From contig CAZLAK010000007.1 of assembly GCA_964557545.1 (NCBI GenBank), forward strand, positions 1 to 64,000: 64,000 nt of DNA, in the 5' to 3' direction. This DNA comes from CAZLAK01 sp964557545 (GTDB lineage: Bacteria; Bacillota; Desulfotomaculia; Desulfotomaculales; Pelotomaculaceae). Numbering within the stretch: position 1 is the stretch's first letter; each line of letters opens with the position of its first letter. The notes under the pieces are model-generated. The model searched no databases. It was not told the origin of the DNA and saw only the letters and a list, made by a program, of their open reading frames with translations. Of the stretch, positions 34,112-43,243 are shown piece after piece. Made by a program: the position numbers and the translations under genes.

Positions 34112-34438
34112 GTGCAGAACAAGATCATCGCCCTCCCCAAACTGAACAACCTTTCACCGACCATTGAGTCAACGGCTTTAAAATTAATGGAAGAGGCCGG
34201 CGAGCTGGCTCAGGCCATTGGCAAGTTAAGAGGGCTTTCCGGCGAGACAAAAAAGCACGACGAAAGAGATGTAATGATGGTTATCACCAGAGAGCTTTTG
34301 GACGTGGCTCAAACGGCGGTGTCCATGATGTTTGTGCTGGAAGAGCAGTACGGGGTTGATCTGGAAAGGGCCCGCCGCGAGCACATTGAAAAACTAGTTA
34401 AGAAAGGATACCTTAAACTGCCAGAAAAAGACGCCTAG
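34112..34438 (+). CDS. MazG-like nucleotide pyrophosphohydrolase
   Basis: 108 aa, single-domain form. Metal-binding helices show ESTALKLMEEAGELAQAIGK (EExxE) and RELLDVAQTAVSM (ExxD). Such proteins hydrolyse non-canonical or excess NTPs. GTG 34112 is preferred to GTG 34106 because GAGGAG lies 8 bases before it. Sits behind dCMP deaminase, consistent with nucleotide-pool cleaning. Confidence 0.8.
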   Translation: MQNKIIALPKLNNLSPTIESTALKLMEEAGELAQAIGKLRGLSGETKKHDERDVMMVITRELLDVAQTAVSMMFVLEEQYGVDLERARREHIEKLVKKGYLKLPEKDA

Positions 34439-34465
34439 ACGCAAAGACGCTGGAGGAAAGACTTC

Positions 34466-35620
34466 TTGTATAAAGTAATGACCGTCTTCGGCACCAGGCC
34501 GGAGGCGATTAAAATGGCACCCTTAATTAAAGAGCTGGAAAAAAATAAAGAGATCGACTGCCGGGTGGCGGTCACGGCACAGCACCGGGAGATGCTAGAC
34601 CAGGTGCTTTCGCTTTTTGGCATAACTCCGCAGTACGACCTGGATATCATGCGCCGCGGCCAGGACCTCTTCGATATAACGGGGCGCGCCTTGGAAGGAT
34701 TAAAAGGGGTATTAGCGGCGGAAAAGCCGGACCTCGTGCTGGTGCACGGGGATACAACCACCACTTTTGCTGCCTCGCTGGCCGCTTTTTACTTGCAAAT
34801 ACCGGTCGGGCACGTAGAGGCGGGCCTGCGCACGCGCCACAAGTACTCGCCCTTTCCCGAAGAGATGAACCGCCGCCTGACCGGGGCGCTGGCGGACCTG
34901 CACTTTGCTCCGACGGCAAGGGCGCGCGCCAACCTTCTCGCCGAGGGCGTGCCGGCAGACGCTATTTTTGTTACGGGAAATACAGTTATTGATGCCCTCT
35001 ACGCCACCGTGACGCCGGGTTACCGCTTTTTGGACCCGGTGCTGGCGAGCATCGATTTTGACAGCTGCCGTGTCCTGCTCGTCACCACTCACCGGCGCGA
35101 GAACCTGGGCGAGCCGATGAGGGAAATATACCGGGCCTTAAGAGATGTACTGGAGTCCTACCCGGACGTGCGGGTGGTTTTTCCCGTCCACAAAAATCCC
35201 GCCGTGCGGCGCGTGGTGGAAGAAGAGCTGGGCGGCCTTTCGGGGGTGTGCCTCACTGAGCCCTTAGAATACGAGCCCTTTGCCAACCTGATCAAAAAGT
35301 GCTACCTCGTATTGAGCGATTCGGGCGGCTTGCAGGAAGAAGCGCCGTCACTAGGTGTGCCGGTTTTGGTTTTAAGAGATACAACTGAACGGCCGGAAGC
35401 GGTAGAGGCCGGCACGGTCAGGCTGGTTGGGACTTCGAGGGCGCAAGTGGCATCCGCTGTCAAAAGTCTTTTGGACGACCCGGCGCTTTACCAGAGGATG
35501 GCCAGCGCTGTAAACCCTTACGGCGACGGAAAGGCCTCGCCAAGAATTGTTCAGGCTATTTTGTATTATTTTGGTTCAGTAAGTGAACGTCCTGCCGACT
35601 TTGCCCCGCAACTTAAGTGA
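34466..35620 (+). CDS. wecB: UDP-N-acetylglucosamine 2-epimerase (non-hydrolysing)
   Basis: 384 aa. FGTRPEAIKMAPLIKEL start, HGDTTTTFAASLAAFY, HVEAGLRT, THRRENLGEP and SDSGGLQEEAPSLGVPVLVL. It supplies UDP-ManNAc for wall-polymer linkage units or surface glycans. TTG start with GGAGGAAAG. No other glycan genes are nearby; wecB upstream of the atp operon is common in this lineage. Confidence 0.95.
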   Translation: MYKVMTVFGTRPEAIKMAPLIKELEKNKEIDCRVAVTAQHREMLDQVLSLFGITPQYDLDIMRRGQDLFDITGRALEGLKGVLAAEKPDLVLVHGDTTTTFAASLAAFYLQIPVGHVEAGLRTRHKYSPFPEEMNRRLTGALADLHFAPTARARANLLAEGVPADAIFVTGNTVIDALYATVTPGYRFLDPVLASIDFDSCRVLLVTTHRRENLGEPMREIYRALRDVLESYPDVRVVFPVHKNPAVRRVVEEELGGLSGVCLTEPLEYEPFANLIKKCYLVLSDSGGLQEEAPSLGVPVLVLRDTTERPEAVEAGTVRLVGTSRAQVASAVKSLLDDPALYQRMASAVNPYGDGKASPRIVQAILYYFGSVSERPADFAPQLK

Positions 35621-35712
35621 CTATTTTTAAAACTTTAAAAATTTGCCCTCCGTGGAGGAGAAAGACTTTTCGTGTAGAACAAAGGATTTATAGGAATTAA
35701 ACAAAACTGAAA

Positions 35713-35745
35713 TTATAAAAAATAGAAAATTTATAAAAAATAGAA
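35713..35745. repeat. 15-bp direct repeat upstream of the ATP synthase operon
   Basis: TTATAAAAAATAGAA at 35713-35727 and again at 35731-35745 (18-bp period). It lies in the AT-rich 176-bp gap before atpZ, where the operon promoter is expected. It may be an AT-rich upstream element or a regulator site. Confidence 0.5.
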
Positions 35746-35796
35746 TTTTTAGTTCAGCGGCAAATTAAGTTCTGATGTTCACAAGGTTGGCCTGCC

Positions 35797-36057
35797 ATGT
35801 CCAAAAATAGCGATAAAAAAAGAGAAAAAGAAAGCGGCAAAGGCGGACGGGTGGGGGCGTTGCAGGCCCTAGCCCTGGCCTCGACCATTGGCATGGAACT
35901 TGCAATTATGGTTGTTTTAGGCTACTACGGAGGCCGCTACCTCGACGAGCGGCTCGGCACAGAGCCCTACATGCTGCTGGCGGGCATCTTAGGAGGCCTG
36001 GCGCTGGGCACTCTCGGGGTTTACAGGACACTTACGGGTTTCTTTGAGAGGGAGTAA
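35797..36057 (+). CDS. AtpZ/AtpI-family small membrane protein (ATP synthase gene 1)
   Basis: 86 aa. A basic N-terminal tail (residues 1-20), then two hydrophobic helices (about 24-48 and 56-80) with the family pattern GYYGGRYLDERLGTEPYMLLAG. AtpZ-type proteins head many atp operons; a role in Mg2+ or Ca2+ uptake or ring assembly has been proposed. Stop is 5 bases before the next gene. Confidence 0.75.
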   Translation: MSKNSDKKREKESGKGGRVGALQALALASTIGMELAIMVVLGYYGGRYLDERLGTEPYMLLAGILGGLALGTLGVYRTLTGFFERE

Positions 36058-36062
36058 GTTGA

Positions 36063-36518
36063 ATGCGGGACTGGGATTTTGAAGGTCTGCTTGCCAGGAC
36101 ACTGAAGACATCTTGTGTAATACTGGCAGTGGTTTGTGCTGCCCTGGCTTTCCGGCCGGCCGATCCAGTCCTGGCCGGACTTGCCGTAGGTGTCGGTTTG
36201 GGTGTGTGGGGTGCGTTTTTTTTAGGCAGGAGGTTGTCTTCTATAACCGGCTTACCGCTGGAAGTGGCCAAAGCCCGGGTGGTAGCGGGCTGTGCTGTAC
36301 GCATGGCCTCGGTGTTTGCCGTCCTGTTTCTCGGTGCCTTAACGGGGTGGTACAACATATGCGCTACCGCTGCCGGGTTATTTGTTGCACCTTGCCTGTT
36401 CTCTTTCTCTGCTGCAGGCATGGCGGTAAGAGAAGTGCGACAGACGCCTGGTGGTTTGTGGGCGCGGCGCACAAAAACCGGCCAGCTGGCCAAAAGGCGG
36501 GTGATGCAGGGTCAGTAA
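36063..36518 (+). CDS. atpI: ATP synthase subunit I (AtpI-like)
   Basis: 151 aa with four hydrophobic segments (15-30, 33-53, 75-95, 98-120), typical of ATP-synt_I proteins that assist c-ring assembly. Sequence conservation is low, so the call rests on topology and position between atpZ and atpB. The C-terminus is basic (WARRTKTGQLAKRR). Confidence 0.7.
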   Translation: MRDWDFEGLLARTLKTSCVILAVVCAALAFRPADPVLAGLAVGVGLGVWGAFFLGRRLSSITGLPLEVAKARVVAGCAVRMASVFAVLFLGALTGWYNICATAAGLFVAPCLFSFSAAGMAVREVRQTPGGLWARRTKTGQLAKRRVMQGQ

Positions 36519-36577
36519 GGGGGTTTTAAGCCTCATAAAAAATAAAATTTACCAGAAGAAAGGGGTGAGACAAAAAG

Positions 36578-37315
36578 GTGCTGACTCTCCACGAAGTTGA
36601 ACAGCAGCTCAATGTTTGGGGCTGGCCGCCAAACGGTTCCTGGCAGCTGACGGTGGGCAATACGACCCTGGCTTTTAACCCCAAGACGCTGATCATGACC
36701 TGGGTCGTTATGGCACTCGTGGCTATTTTTGCTATTGCGGCTACCCGCGGCATGGATATGCGCCGGCCCAAAGGGGCACAAAACGTCTTGGAAATGATCT
36801 TCGAGGGGATATGGTCGCTGGTCAAGCAAAACATGGAGCCACACAAGGGCATGACCATTATAACTGTTGTGGTCACCTACTTTATATTCATTCTGTTTTC
36901 CAATTTAATCGGCCTGGTTCCCACTTTAAGCTCTCCCACGGCTGACTACAACACTAACCTCGGCCTGGCCCTGTGCACATTCTTCCTCATCTACTACATG
37001 GGTGTAAAGTACAAAGGTCCGGGTTACTTTAAGCACTACGTCCAGCCGTTTATCTTTTTCCTGCCCATTAACCTTTTAGAGGACTTTTCCAAGCCGATCA
37101 CGCTCACTTTCCGTCTATACGGAAATATTTACGCCGGTGAAGTGCTAATCGCCGTGCTATTAGGGCTTTTAGGAGGCTGGGCTCACGTCTTTGGCGGGTT
37201 TATTGCCTCGGTTATTTGGCTTGCGTTCAGCATTTTTGTGGGCTTCATTCAGGCTTTTATCTTTACCATGCTGAGCATTGCCTACTTCTCGATGGCTGTA
37301 AAGGATGAACACTGA
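36578..37315 (+). CDS. atpB: ATP synthase F0 subunit a
   Basis: 245 aa, about 5-6 helices. The essential arginine is in ITLTFRLYGNIYAGE near residue 190, and the last helix ends MLSIAYFSMA. It forms the proton half-channels facing the c-ring. GTG start at 36578 with AAAGGGGTGAG upstream. Confidence 0.97.
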   Translation: MLTLHEVEQQLNVWGWPPNGSWQLTVGNTTLAFNPKTLIMTWVVMALVAIFAIAATRGMDMRRPKGAQNVLEMIFEGIWSLVKQNMEPHKGMTIITVVVTYFIFILFSNLIGLVPTLSSPTADYNTNLGLALCTFFLIYYMGVKYKGPGYFKHYVQPFIFFLPINLLEDFSKPITLTFRLYGNIYAGEVLIAVLLGLLGGWAHVFGGFIASVIWLAFSIFVGFIQAFIFTMLSIAYFSMAVKDEH

Positions 37316-37371
37316 TATTCTCGGGGATTTTCCGGGAAAATAACATAAGTCTGGGAAAGGAGGGAAAGCGC

Positions 37372-37608
37372 ATGGAATTAGGAGCGGCTGCTGCTCTCGG
37401 AGCTGCGCTGGCAGCGGGACTTGCCGCCCTGGGTGCCGCCCTGGGTGACTCTATCGTCGGCTTTAAGGCCCTGGAGGGCATTGCTCGCCAGCCTGAAGCC
37501 AGGGGTTCTGTGTTGACTACGTTCTTTATCTCCGTGGGTCTGATCGAAGCTCTTCCCATTATTGCGGTTGTTATCGCCTTTATGCTCTTCGGTAAAGCTG
37601 GTCACTAA
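37372..37608 (+). CDS. atpE: ATP synthase F0 subunit c
   Basis: 78 aa hairpin of two helices joined by the polar loop ARQPEA. The ion-binding Glu lies in SVGLIEALPIIAVV near residue 60. Na+-type rings usually have Ser or Thr right after this Glu and a Gln in helix 1; here Ala follows and Asp occupies the helix 1 region (LGDSIVG), so H+ coupling is more likely. ATG with GGAGGGAAAG upstream. Confidence 0.96.
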   Translation: MELGAAAALGAALAAGLAALGAALGDSIVGFKALEGIARQPEARGSVLTTFFISVGLIEALPIIAVVIAFMLFGKAGH

Positions 37609-37784
37609 GATTTTTGGCCGTATTTATTTCCGGCAAATAGGCATAGCGGGACGGTAGTCAGGAGCCCGGATGGTTGGGGTAACCCTTTGGTTTTTTACAT
37701 GTTTGGTTTCTTTAGCGGCGACTGGCTACCGCAAAACCGCTAAGCCTTCCTTTTGTCCACAGGGAGATGGAAGGAGGGGAATAT

Positions 37785-38273
37785 GTGTTAGAATTCAACG
37801 CGACGCTGCTTGCCCAAATTGTAGACTTTATAATTTTGTTAATCTTCTTACGGCTGGTGGCGTATAAGCCGCTGATGAAGGTTTTAAAAGACCGCCAGGA
37901 CTACATTGAAAAGAATATTGCCGCGGCCGAACAAGAAAGGCAGCAGGCCGAGCAGCTGAGGGCGGGGTATGAAGCAGAAATGCGGCGCGCCCGCCAGCAA
38001 GCCCAGGAAATTATTCAAAAGGCTACCAAAGCGGGTGAAGAGCAGGCCCAAGAAATTATTGAAAGCGCTAAAAACGAGGCCGCCAGGATTAAAGAGGCCG
38101 CCTTTGCCGATATCCAGCGGGAAAAAGAGAAGGCGGTGGCCGAGCTGCGCGAGCAGGTGGCTACTCTTTCTGTTTTGGTGGCGGGCAAGATTATTGGACG
38201 GCAGATGACGCAAGAGATCCAGCGCGACATGATCCAGGAGTTTATTAAAGAGGCAGGGGAGCTGCCATGCTAA
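37785..38273 (+). CDS. atpF: ATP synthase F0 subunit b
   Basis: 162 aa from GTG 37785, preceded by AAGGAGGGG; the open frame 18 bases upstream is not used. One N-terminal membrane helix (LLAQIVDFIILLIFLRLV), then a long charged coiled coil (residues 35-150) forming the stator stalk. It overlaps atpH by 7 bases. The 176-bp gap before it holds no gene. Confidence 0.95.
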   Translation: MLEFNATLLAQIVDFIILLIFLRLVAYKPLMKVLKDRQDYIEKNIAAAEQERQQAEQLRAGYEAEMRRARQQAQEIIQKATKAGEEQAQEIIESAKNEAARIKEAAFADIQREKEKAVAELREQVATLSVLVAGKIIGRQMTQEIQRDMIQEFIKEAGELPC

Positions 38274-38830
38274 GGGGGGCCGTGGCCGGCCGCTACGCGG
38301 AGGCGCTGTACGAACTTGCCTCCCAGGAAAAGGTTTTGCCCAGGTATAAGAGCGCGGTGGACAGGGTGGAAGAAGAACTAAAAGGCGTAGAAAAGGTAAT
38401 AAACGAAAACCCCGATTTGCAGAAAATATTTTACCACCCGCAAATAACACCTGCCGATAAAAAAGAGATCTTGAGCAAAATATTTGGGGGCAAAGTTTCC
38501 CGTCTTACTGCCAATTTTCTTGCCTTGCTGGTGGATAGAAGGCGTGAGGCGTTTTTTAGGGATATCGTGGCCGAGTACGTGAAGCTGGCCAATGCCAGCC
38601 GGAACATTGCTGAGGCCAGGGTAACATCTGCTGTAGAGCTGACCGCAGAAGAGAAAGCCAGGCTTAACGAGGTACTGGCCAGGCTGACCGGTAAAAAAGT
38701 TAAGGCTACCTATACTGTAGACCCGGCATTAATTGGCGGGGTAGTTGTGCGCATCGGTGACAAGATCATTGACGGCAGTATAAAGACCAGGCTTGCGACC
38801 CTAAAAGAGCGCCTTTTGGCAATAAGTTAA
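38267..38830 (+). CDS. atpH: ATP synthase F1 subunit delta
   Basis: 187 aa. RGAVAGRYAEALYELA start and the C-terminal VDPALIGGVVVRIGDKIIDG motif near residue 150. It joins the stator stalk to the F1 head. ATG within the end of atpF. Confidence 0.96.
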   Translation: MLRGAVAGRYAEALYELASQEKVLPRYKSAVDRVEEELKGVEKVINENPDLQKIFYHPQITPADKKEILSKIFGGKVSRLTANFLALLVDRRREAFFRDIVAEYVKLANASRNIAEARVTSAVELTAEEKARLNEVLARLTGKKVKATYTVDPALIGGVVVRIGDKIIDGSIKTRLATLKERLLAIS

Positions 38831-38853
38831 CTAGATAGGGGTGAACCGTGTAG

Positions 38854-40374
38854 ATGAATTTGCGACCTGAAGAAATTAGCTCGATCATCAGGCAGCAAAT
38901 AGATAAGTATGAAGCCCAGCTCGAAGTAAGCGACGTGGGTACCGTCATCCAGGTCGGGGACGGTATTGCCCGCGTTTACGGCCTCATGGACTGCATGTCC
39001 ATGGAGCTTTTGGAGTTTCCGGGCGGTGTGCTGGGCATGGCCTTAAACCTGGAAGAGGATAACATAGGTTGCGTTATTCTCGGCCCCTATACGCACATTA
39101 AAGAAGGCGATACCGTTAAGCGCACGGGCCGGATTGTCTCCGTCCCCGTCGGAGATGCCCTGATCGGCCGGGTGGTCAACCCTTTGGGGCAGCCGCTGGA
39201 CGGCAAAGGGCCGATTAAGTCCGACAAGTACAACCCGGTAGAAAAAATTGCTCCCGGGGTTATCTACAGGAGGCCCGTGCACCAGGCCCTGCAGACCGGC
39301 ATAAAAGCTATCGACTCCATGATCCCCATCGGCCGCGGCCAGCGCGAGCTTATCTTGGGCGACCGCCAGACCGGCAAGACGGCCATTGCCGTGGACGCCA
39401 TCATTAACCAAAGGGGCGGCGATGTGATCTGCATCTACGTGGCCATTGGGCAAAAGCAGTCCACCGTGGCCAACGTGGTGCAAAAACTCACCGAGACCGG
39501 CGCCATGGACTACACTATTGTCGTATCCGCTACTGCTTCCGACCCGGCCCCGCTCTTGTACATCGCTCCTTTTGCGGGCGCAGCTATGGGCGAAGAGTTT
39601 ATGTCCCAGGGCAGACACGTGCTGATCGTTTACGACGACCTGTCCAAACAGGCTGCCGCTTACCGTGAGCTCTCGCTCCTCCTGCGCCGCCCGCCGGGCC
39701 GTGAGGCTTACCCGGGCGATATCTTCAACCTGCACAGCCGCCTTTTGGAGCGGGCCTGCAAATACGACGACCAGTACGGCGGCGGCTCCATGACGGCTCT
39801 GCCGATCATCGAGACCCAGGCAGGCGACGTTTCGGCTTACATTCCGACCAATGTCATTTCCATTACCGACGGCCAGATTTACTTGGAGCCCGATCTCTTC
39901 TACGCCGGTATCCGTCCCGCCATCAACGTCGGTATATCGGTTTCCCGCGTCGGCGGTGCCGCCCAGATCCGGGCCATGAGACAGGTAGCCGGCCGCCTGC
40001 GCTTGGACCTCGCCCAGTACCGCGAGCTGGCCGCTTTTGCCCAGTTCGGGGCTGACCTGGACAAGGCCACTCAAGCCAGGCTTATCCGCGGTGAGCGCAT
40101 GACCGAACTCTTAAAACAGGGCCAGTACGTGCCCATGCCGGTAGAAGACCAGGTCATGAGCATTTTCACCGGGGTCAACGGCTACCTCGACGACCTGCCG
40201 GTAGATATGGTGTTGCCGTTTGAGGCCGAGTTTTTAAAGTACATGAAGGCCAACAAACCTCATATCGGCGAAACTATCAGGAGGACGGGCGAGCTTAAAG
40301 AAGTAGAAAAAGAACTGCACGCGGCCGTTGAGGAGTTTAAAAAACAGTTTAAAGCTGCACGCGGCCTTTCGTAA
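38854..40374 (+). CDS. atpA: ATP synthase F1 subunit alpha
   Basis: 506 aa. P-loop GDRQTGKTAIA near residue 169, PYTHIKEGDTVKRTG, and the arginine-finger region PAINVGISVSRVGGAAQ. Non-catalytic nucleotide-binding subunit of F1. Confidence 0.98.
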   Translation: MNLRPEEISSIIRQQIDKYEAQLEVSDVGTVIQVGDGIARVYGLMDCMSMELLEFPGGVLGMALNLEEDNIGCVILGPYTHIKEGDTVKRTGRIVSVPVGDALIGRVVNPLGQPLDGKGPIKSDKYNPVEKIAPGVIYRRPVHQALQTGIKAIDSMIPIGRGQRELILGDRQTGKTAIAVDAIINQRGGDVICIYVAIGQKQSTVANVVQKLTETGAMDYTIVVSATASDPAPLLYIAPFAGAAMGEEFMSQGRHVLIVYDDLSKQAAAYRELSLLLRRPPGREAYPGDIFNLHSRLLERACKYDDQYGGGSMTALPIIETQAGDVSAYIPTNVISITDGQIYLEPDLFYAGIRPAINVGISVSRVGGAAQIRAMRQVAGRLRLDLAQYRELAAFAQFGADLDKATQARLIRGERMTELLKQGQYVPMPVEDQVMSIFTGVNGYLDDLPVDMVLPFEAEFLKYMKANKPHIGETIRRTGELKEVEKELHAAVEEFKKQFKAARGLS

Positions 40375-40427
40375 CACTAAGAGATGAGCTGCCGACTACC
40401 GCATGGACAAGGTGGTGAAAAAGTAGA

Positions 40428-41282
40428 ATGCCAAGTTTGCGGGATCTCCGGCGCCGGATAAAGAGTATTAAGAGCACCCAGCAAATTACTAAGGCCATGA
40501 AAGCCGTTTCGGCCGCCAAGATGCGCAAAGCGCAGGAATCAGTGCTCTTTGCCCGCCCGTACACTAAGCGCTTAAGAGGCGTCTTGGGGAGGGTGGCAGT
40601 AGCCGCTGTCGACGTAAGCCACCCGCTGCTGGCCGTGCGCGAGCCCCAAAATGTGGCCTATATTGTCATTACGGCTGACCGGGGACTTTGTGGCGGCTTT
40701 AACAGCAACGTAATCAGGATGGCCTCCGGTCAAATACAAAAAGCCGGCGGCGGGGTAAGCCTGATTACCGTTGGGCGCAAATGCCGCGATTTCTTCCGCC
40801 GCCGCGGCTATAAAGTTGACCGTGAGTACGTAGGTTTGGGCGAAGAGATCAAGTACACCACGGCCCGTGATATTGCCAGCTTTGTTATCAATAAGTACAC
40901 GGCCGGTGAATACGACGAGGTTTACTTGATCTTCAGCCAGTTTGTGAACGTGCTGGTACAAAAGCCGACCATGATTAAACTTTTGCCGGCCGAGCCGCCC
41001 GCCGAAGAAGAGGACGCCAAGAAAGTGGAGTACATCTTTGAGCCCTCTGCGGAGGCTGTGCTGGCCGAGCTTTTGCCCAAGTACGTCGAGAACACCATAT
41101 TCCAAAGCCTCCTTGAGTCCAAGGCAGGCGAGCACAGTGCCCGCATGACGGCAATGGACAACGCTACGAAGAACGCCTCAGAAATGATCGACAGGCTGAC
41201 CCTCTCCATGAACAGGGCCCGCCAGGCCCAGATCACCAAAGAGATTTCCGAAATTGTCGGCGGGGCTGCTGCACTGGAGTAG
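40428..41282 (+). CDS. atpG: ATP synthase F1 subunit gamma
   Basis: 284 aa. N-terminal helix LRDLRRRIKSIKSTQQITKA and C-terminal helix NRARQAQITKEISEIVGGA form the rotor coiled coil; TADRGLCGGFNSN is the conserved central motif. Confidence 0.98.
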   Translation: MPSLRDLRRRIKSIKSTQQITKAMKAVSAAKMRKAQESVLFARPYTKRLRGVLGRVAVAAVDVSHPLLAVREPQNVAYIVITADRGLCGGFNSNVIRMASGQIQKAGGGVSLITVGRKCRDFFRRRGYKVDREYVGLGEEIKYTTARDIASFVINKYTAGEYDEVYLIFSQFVNVLVQKPTMIKLLPAEPPAEEEDAKKVEYIFEPSAEAVLAELLPKYVENTIFQSLLESKAGEHSARMTAMDNATKNASEMIDRLTLSMNRARQAQITKEISEIVGGAAALE

Positions 41283-41365
41283 TGTGATAAGCCGCTGGGG
41301 TTTTAAGGACGCCGTGCTGCGGCACGATATGTTCCATTTACAGGCAAAGGAGGTAAGAGTAGCGA

Positions 41366-42778
41366 ATGAACGTTGGTCATGTTGTCCAGGTCATCGGCGT
41401 GGTGGTGGACATACGTTTTCCGCCAGGCCAGGTGCCCGACATTTACAACGCCATTAAGATAAAGAGCGATAAAGAAGATTTCTTTGGCAGGAAAATAGAC
41501 CTGACCCTGGAGGTAGCCCAGCACCTCGGAAACAACACCGTGCGCTGCGTGGCCATGTCGTCTACTGACGGTCTGGTGCGCGGCATGGAGGCCATCGACA
41601 CCGGCGCCCCCATTACCTGCCCGGTCGGCAGGCCTACCCTGGGCCGCCTGGTGGACGTTTTGGGCGAGCCCATTGACGGCAAGGGCCCAATTATATCCGA
41701 CAAGCGCTACCCCATTCACCGTCCGGCCCCCCCGCTCATCGAGCAGTCGACCAAAGCCGAGCAGTTAGAAACGGGTATTAAAGTTATTGACCTGCTCGTA
41801 CCCTTCTTAAAGGGCGGCAAGATCGGCATGTTCGGCGGCGCCGGTGTGGGCAAGACGGTTATCGTTATGGAGCTTATCAACAACATCGCCAAGCAGCACG
41901 GCGGTATTTCCGTGTTTGCCGGCGTGGGCGAGCGCACCCGCGAGGGGAACGACCTCTACCGGGAAATGACCGAGGCCGGCGTTATGGACAAGACGACCAT
42001 GGTTTTCGGTCAGATGAACGAGCCGCCGGGAGCCCGTCTTAGGGTGGCACTGACCGGTCTGTGCCTGGCCGAGTACTTCCGCGACGAGGAGGGCGCCGAC
42101 ACCCTGCTCTTCATCGACAACATTTTCCGCTTCACCCAGGCCGGTTCTGAGGTGTCCGCTCTCTTGGGCCGCATGCCTTCCGCCGTGGGCTACCAGCCGA
42201 CGCTGGCCACGGAGATGGGCCAGATGCAGGAGCGGATTACGTCTACCCGCAAGGGTTCTATCACTTCGGTGCAGGCCGTGTACGTGCCCGCCGACGACTT
42301 GACCGACCCGGCTCCGGCTACCACTTTCGCCCACTTAGACGGCACCGTCGTTCTCTCCCGGCAGATCGCCGAGCTGGGCATTTACCCGGCGGTGGACCCG
42401 CTCGACTCCACTTCCCGCATCCTCGACCCGTTGGTAGTGGGCCAGGAGCACTACGCAGTGGCCCGCGGGGTGCAAAAAGTGCTCCAGCGCTACAAGGAGC
42501 TGCAGGACATCATCGCCATCCTGGGCATGGAGGAACTGTCCGACGAGGACAAGCTGATCGTGGCCCGCGCCCGCAGGCTGCAGAGGTTCCTGTCCCAGCC
42601 GTTCCACGTAGCCGAGGCCTTCACCGGTCAGAGCGGGCGCTTTGTGCCGCTTAAGGAGACAATCCGGGGCTTCCAGGAAATTTTGGACGGCAAGCACGAT
42701 GACCTGCCGGAAGACGCTTTCTACATGGTGGGGACGATTGAAGAGGCAGTAGAAAAAGGCAAGAAGCTTTTGAGCTAA
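41366..42778 (+). CDS. atpD: ATP synthase F1 subunit beta (catalytic)
   Basis: 470 aa. P-loop GGAGVGKTVIVMELI near residue 155, catalytic Glu in GVGERTREGND, and YVPADDLTDPAPATTFAHLD. It makes ATP at the F1 active sites. ATG with AAAGGAGGTAAG upstream. Confidence 0.99.
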   Translation: MNVGHVVQVIGVVVDIRFPPGQVPDIYNAIKIKSDKEDFFGRKIDLTLEVAQHLGNNTVRCVAMSSTDGLVRGMEAIDTGAPITCPVGRPTLGRLVDVLGEPIDGKGPIISDKRYPIHRPAPPLIEQSTKAEQLETGIKVIDLLVPFLKGGKIGMFGGAGVGKTVIVMELINNIAKQHGGISVFAGVGERTREGNDLYREMTEAGVMDKTTMVFGQMNEPPGARLRVALTGLCLAEYFRDEEGADTLLFIDNIFRFTQAGSEVSALLGRMPSAVGYQPTLATEMGQMQERITSTRKGSITSVQAVYVPADDLTDPAPATTFAHLDGTVVLSRQIAELGIYPAVDPLDSTSRILDPLVVGQEHYAVARGVQKVLQRYKELQDIIAILGMEELSDEDKLIVARARRLQRFLSQPFHVAEAFTGQSGRFVPLKETIRGFQEILDGKHDDLPEDAFYMVGTIEEAVEKGKKLLS

Positions 42779-42797
42779 AAGAGAGGAGTGCGAACAC

Positions 42798-43205
42798 ATG
42801 TCGGATAAAGTCTATCGACTGGAGATCGTGACTCCTCAGAGGAAAGTCTTCAGCGAGGACGTGAGCTTTCTGGTGGCCCCGGGTGTAGAAGGCGAGCTGG
42901 GTGTTTTGGCCAACCACGCCCCGCTGATCACTTCCCTGGATATAGGCATCATGCGCATACAGCAGGACAGCAGCACCGTTAAGGTGGTGGTCACCGGCGG
43001 CTTTATGGAAGTGCGCAATAACCGTGTTACCGTGCTGGCCAATGCGGCAGAGCGGGCGGAGGAAATCGACGTGGCCCGCGCCCAGGCCGCCAAGGCCAGG
43101 GCCGAGGAGAGGCTGGCCCGCCGCACGCCCGACATCGACGTGCTGCGAGCTGAACTGGCCTTAAAGCGTGCCTTGACGCGGTTAAAGGCCGCCGGGCAGG
43201 CTTAA
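42798..43205 (+). CDS. atpC: ATP synthase F1 subunit epsilon
   Basis: 135 aa. N-terminal beta domain (RLEIVTPQRKVFSEDVSFLV, PGVEGELGVLANHAPLIT) and C-terminal helices (RAEERLARR...LKRALTRLKAAG). Regulatory rotor subunit; last gene of the operon, followed by a strong terminator. Confidence 0.97.
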   Translation: MSDKVYRLEIVTPQRKVFSEDVSFLVAPGVEGELGVLANHAPLITSLDIGIMRIQQDSSTVKVVVTGGFMEVRNNRVTVLANAAERAEEIDVARAQAAKARAEERLARRTPDIDVLRAELALKRALTRLKAAGQA

Positions 43206-43212
43206 CTAAAAA

Positions 43213-43243
43213 CAAAAAACCAGGGAGCATCCCTGGTTTTTTT
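43213..43243. terminator. Bidirectional terminator between atpC and the MBL hydrolase
   Basis: CCAGGGA (43220-43226) / TCCCTGG (43230-43236), 3-base loop, A-rich on the left and seven T on the right, so it can end both the atp transcript and the opposing reverse-strand gene. Confidence 0.9.

Noticed and set aside
37670..37867. 65-codon frame between atpE and atpF
   Set aside because: Overlaps the true atpF start, has no ribosome site, and the translation is not conserved-looking.
39043..40074. 343-codon reverse frame inside atpA
   Set aside because: Antisense shadow of a highly conserved gene.
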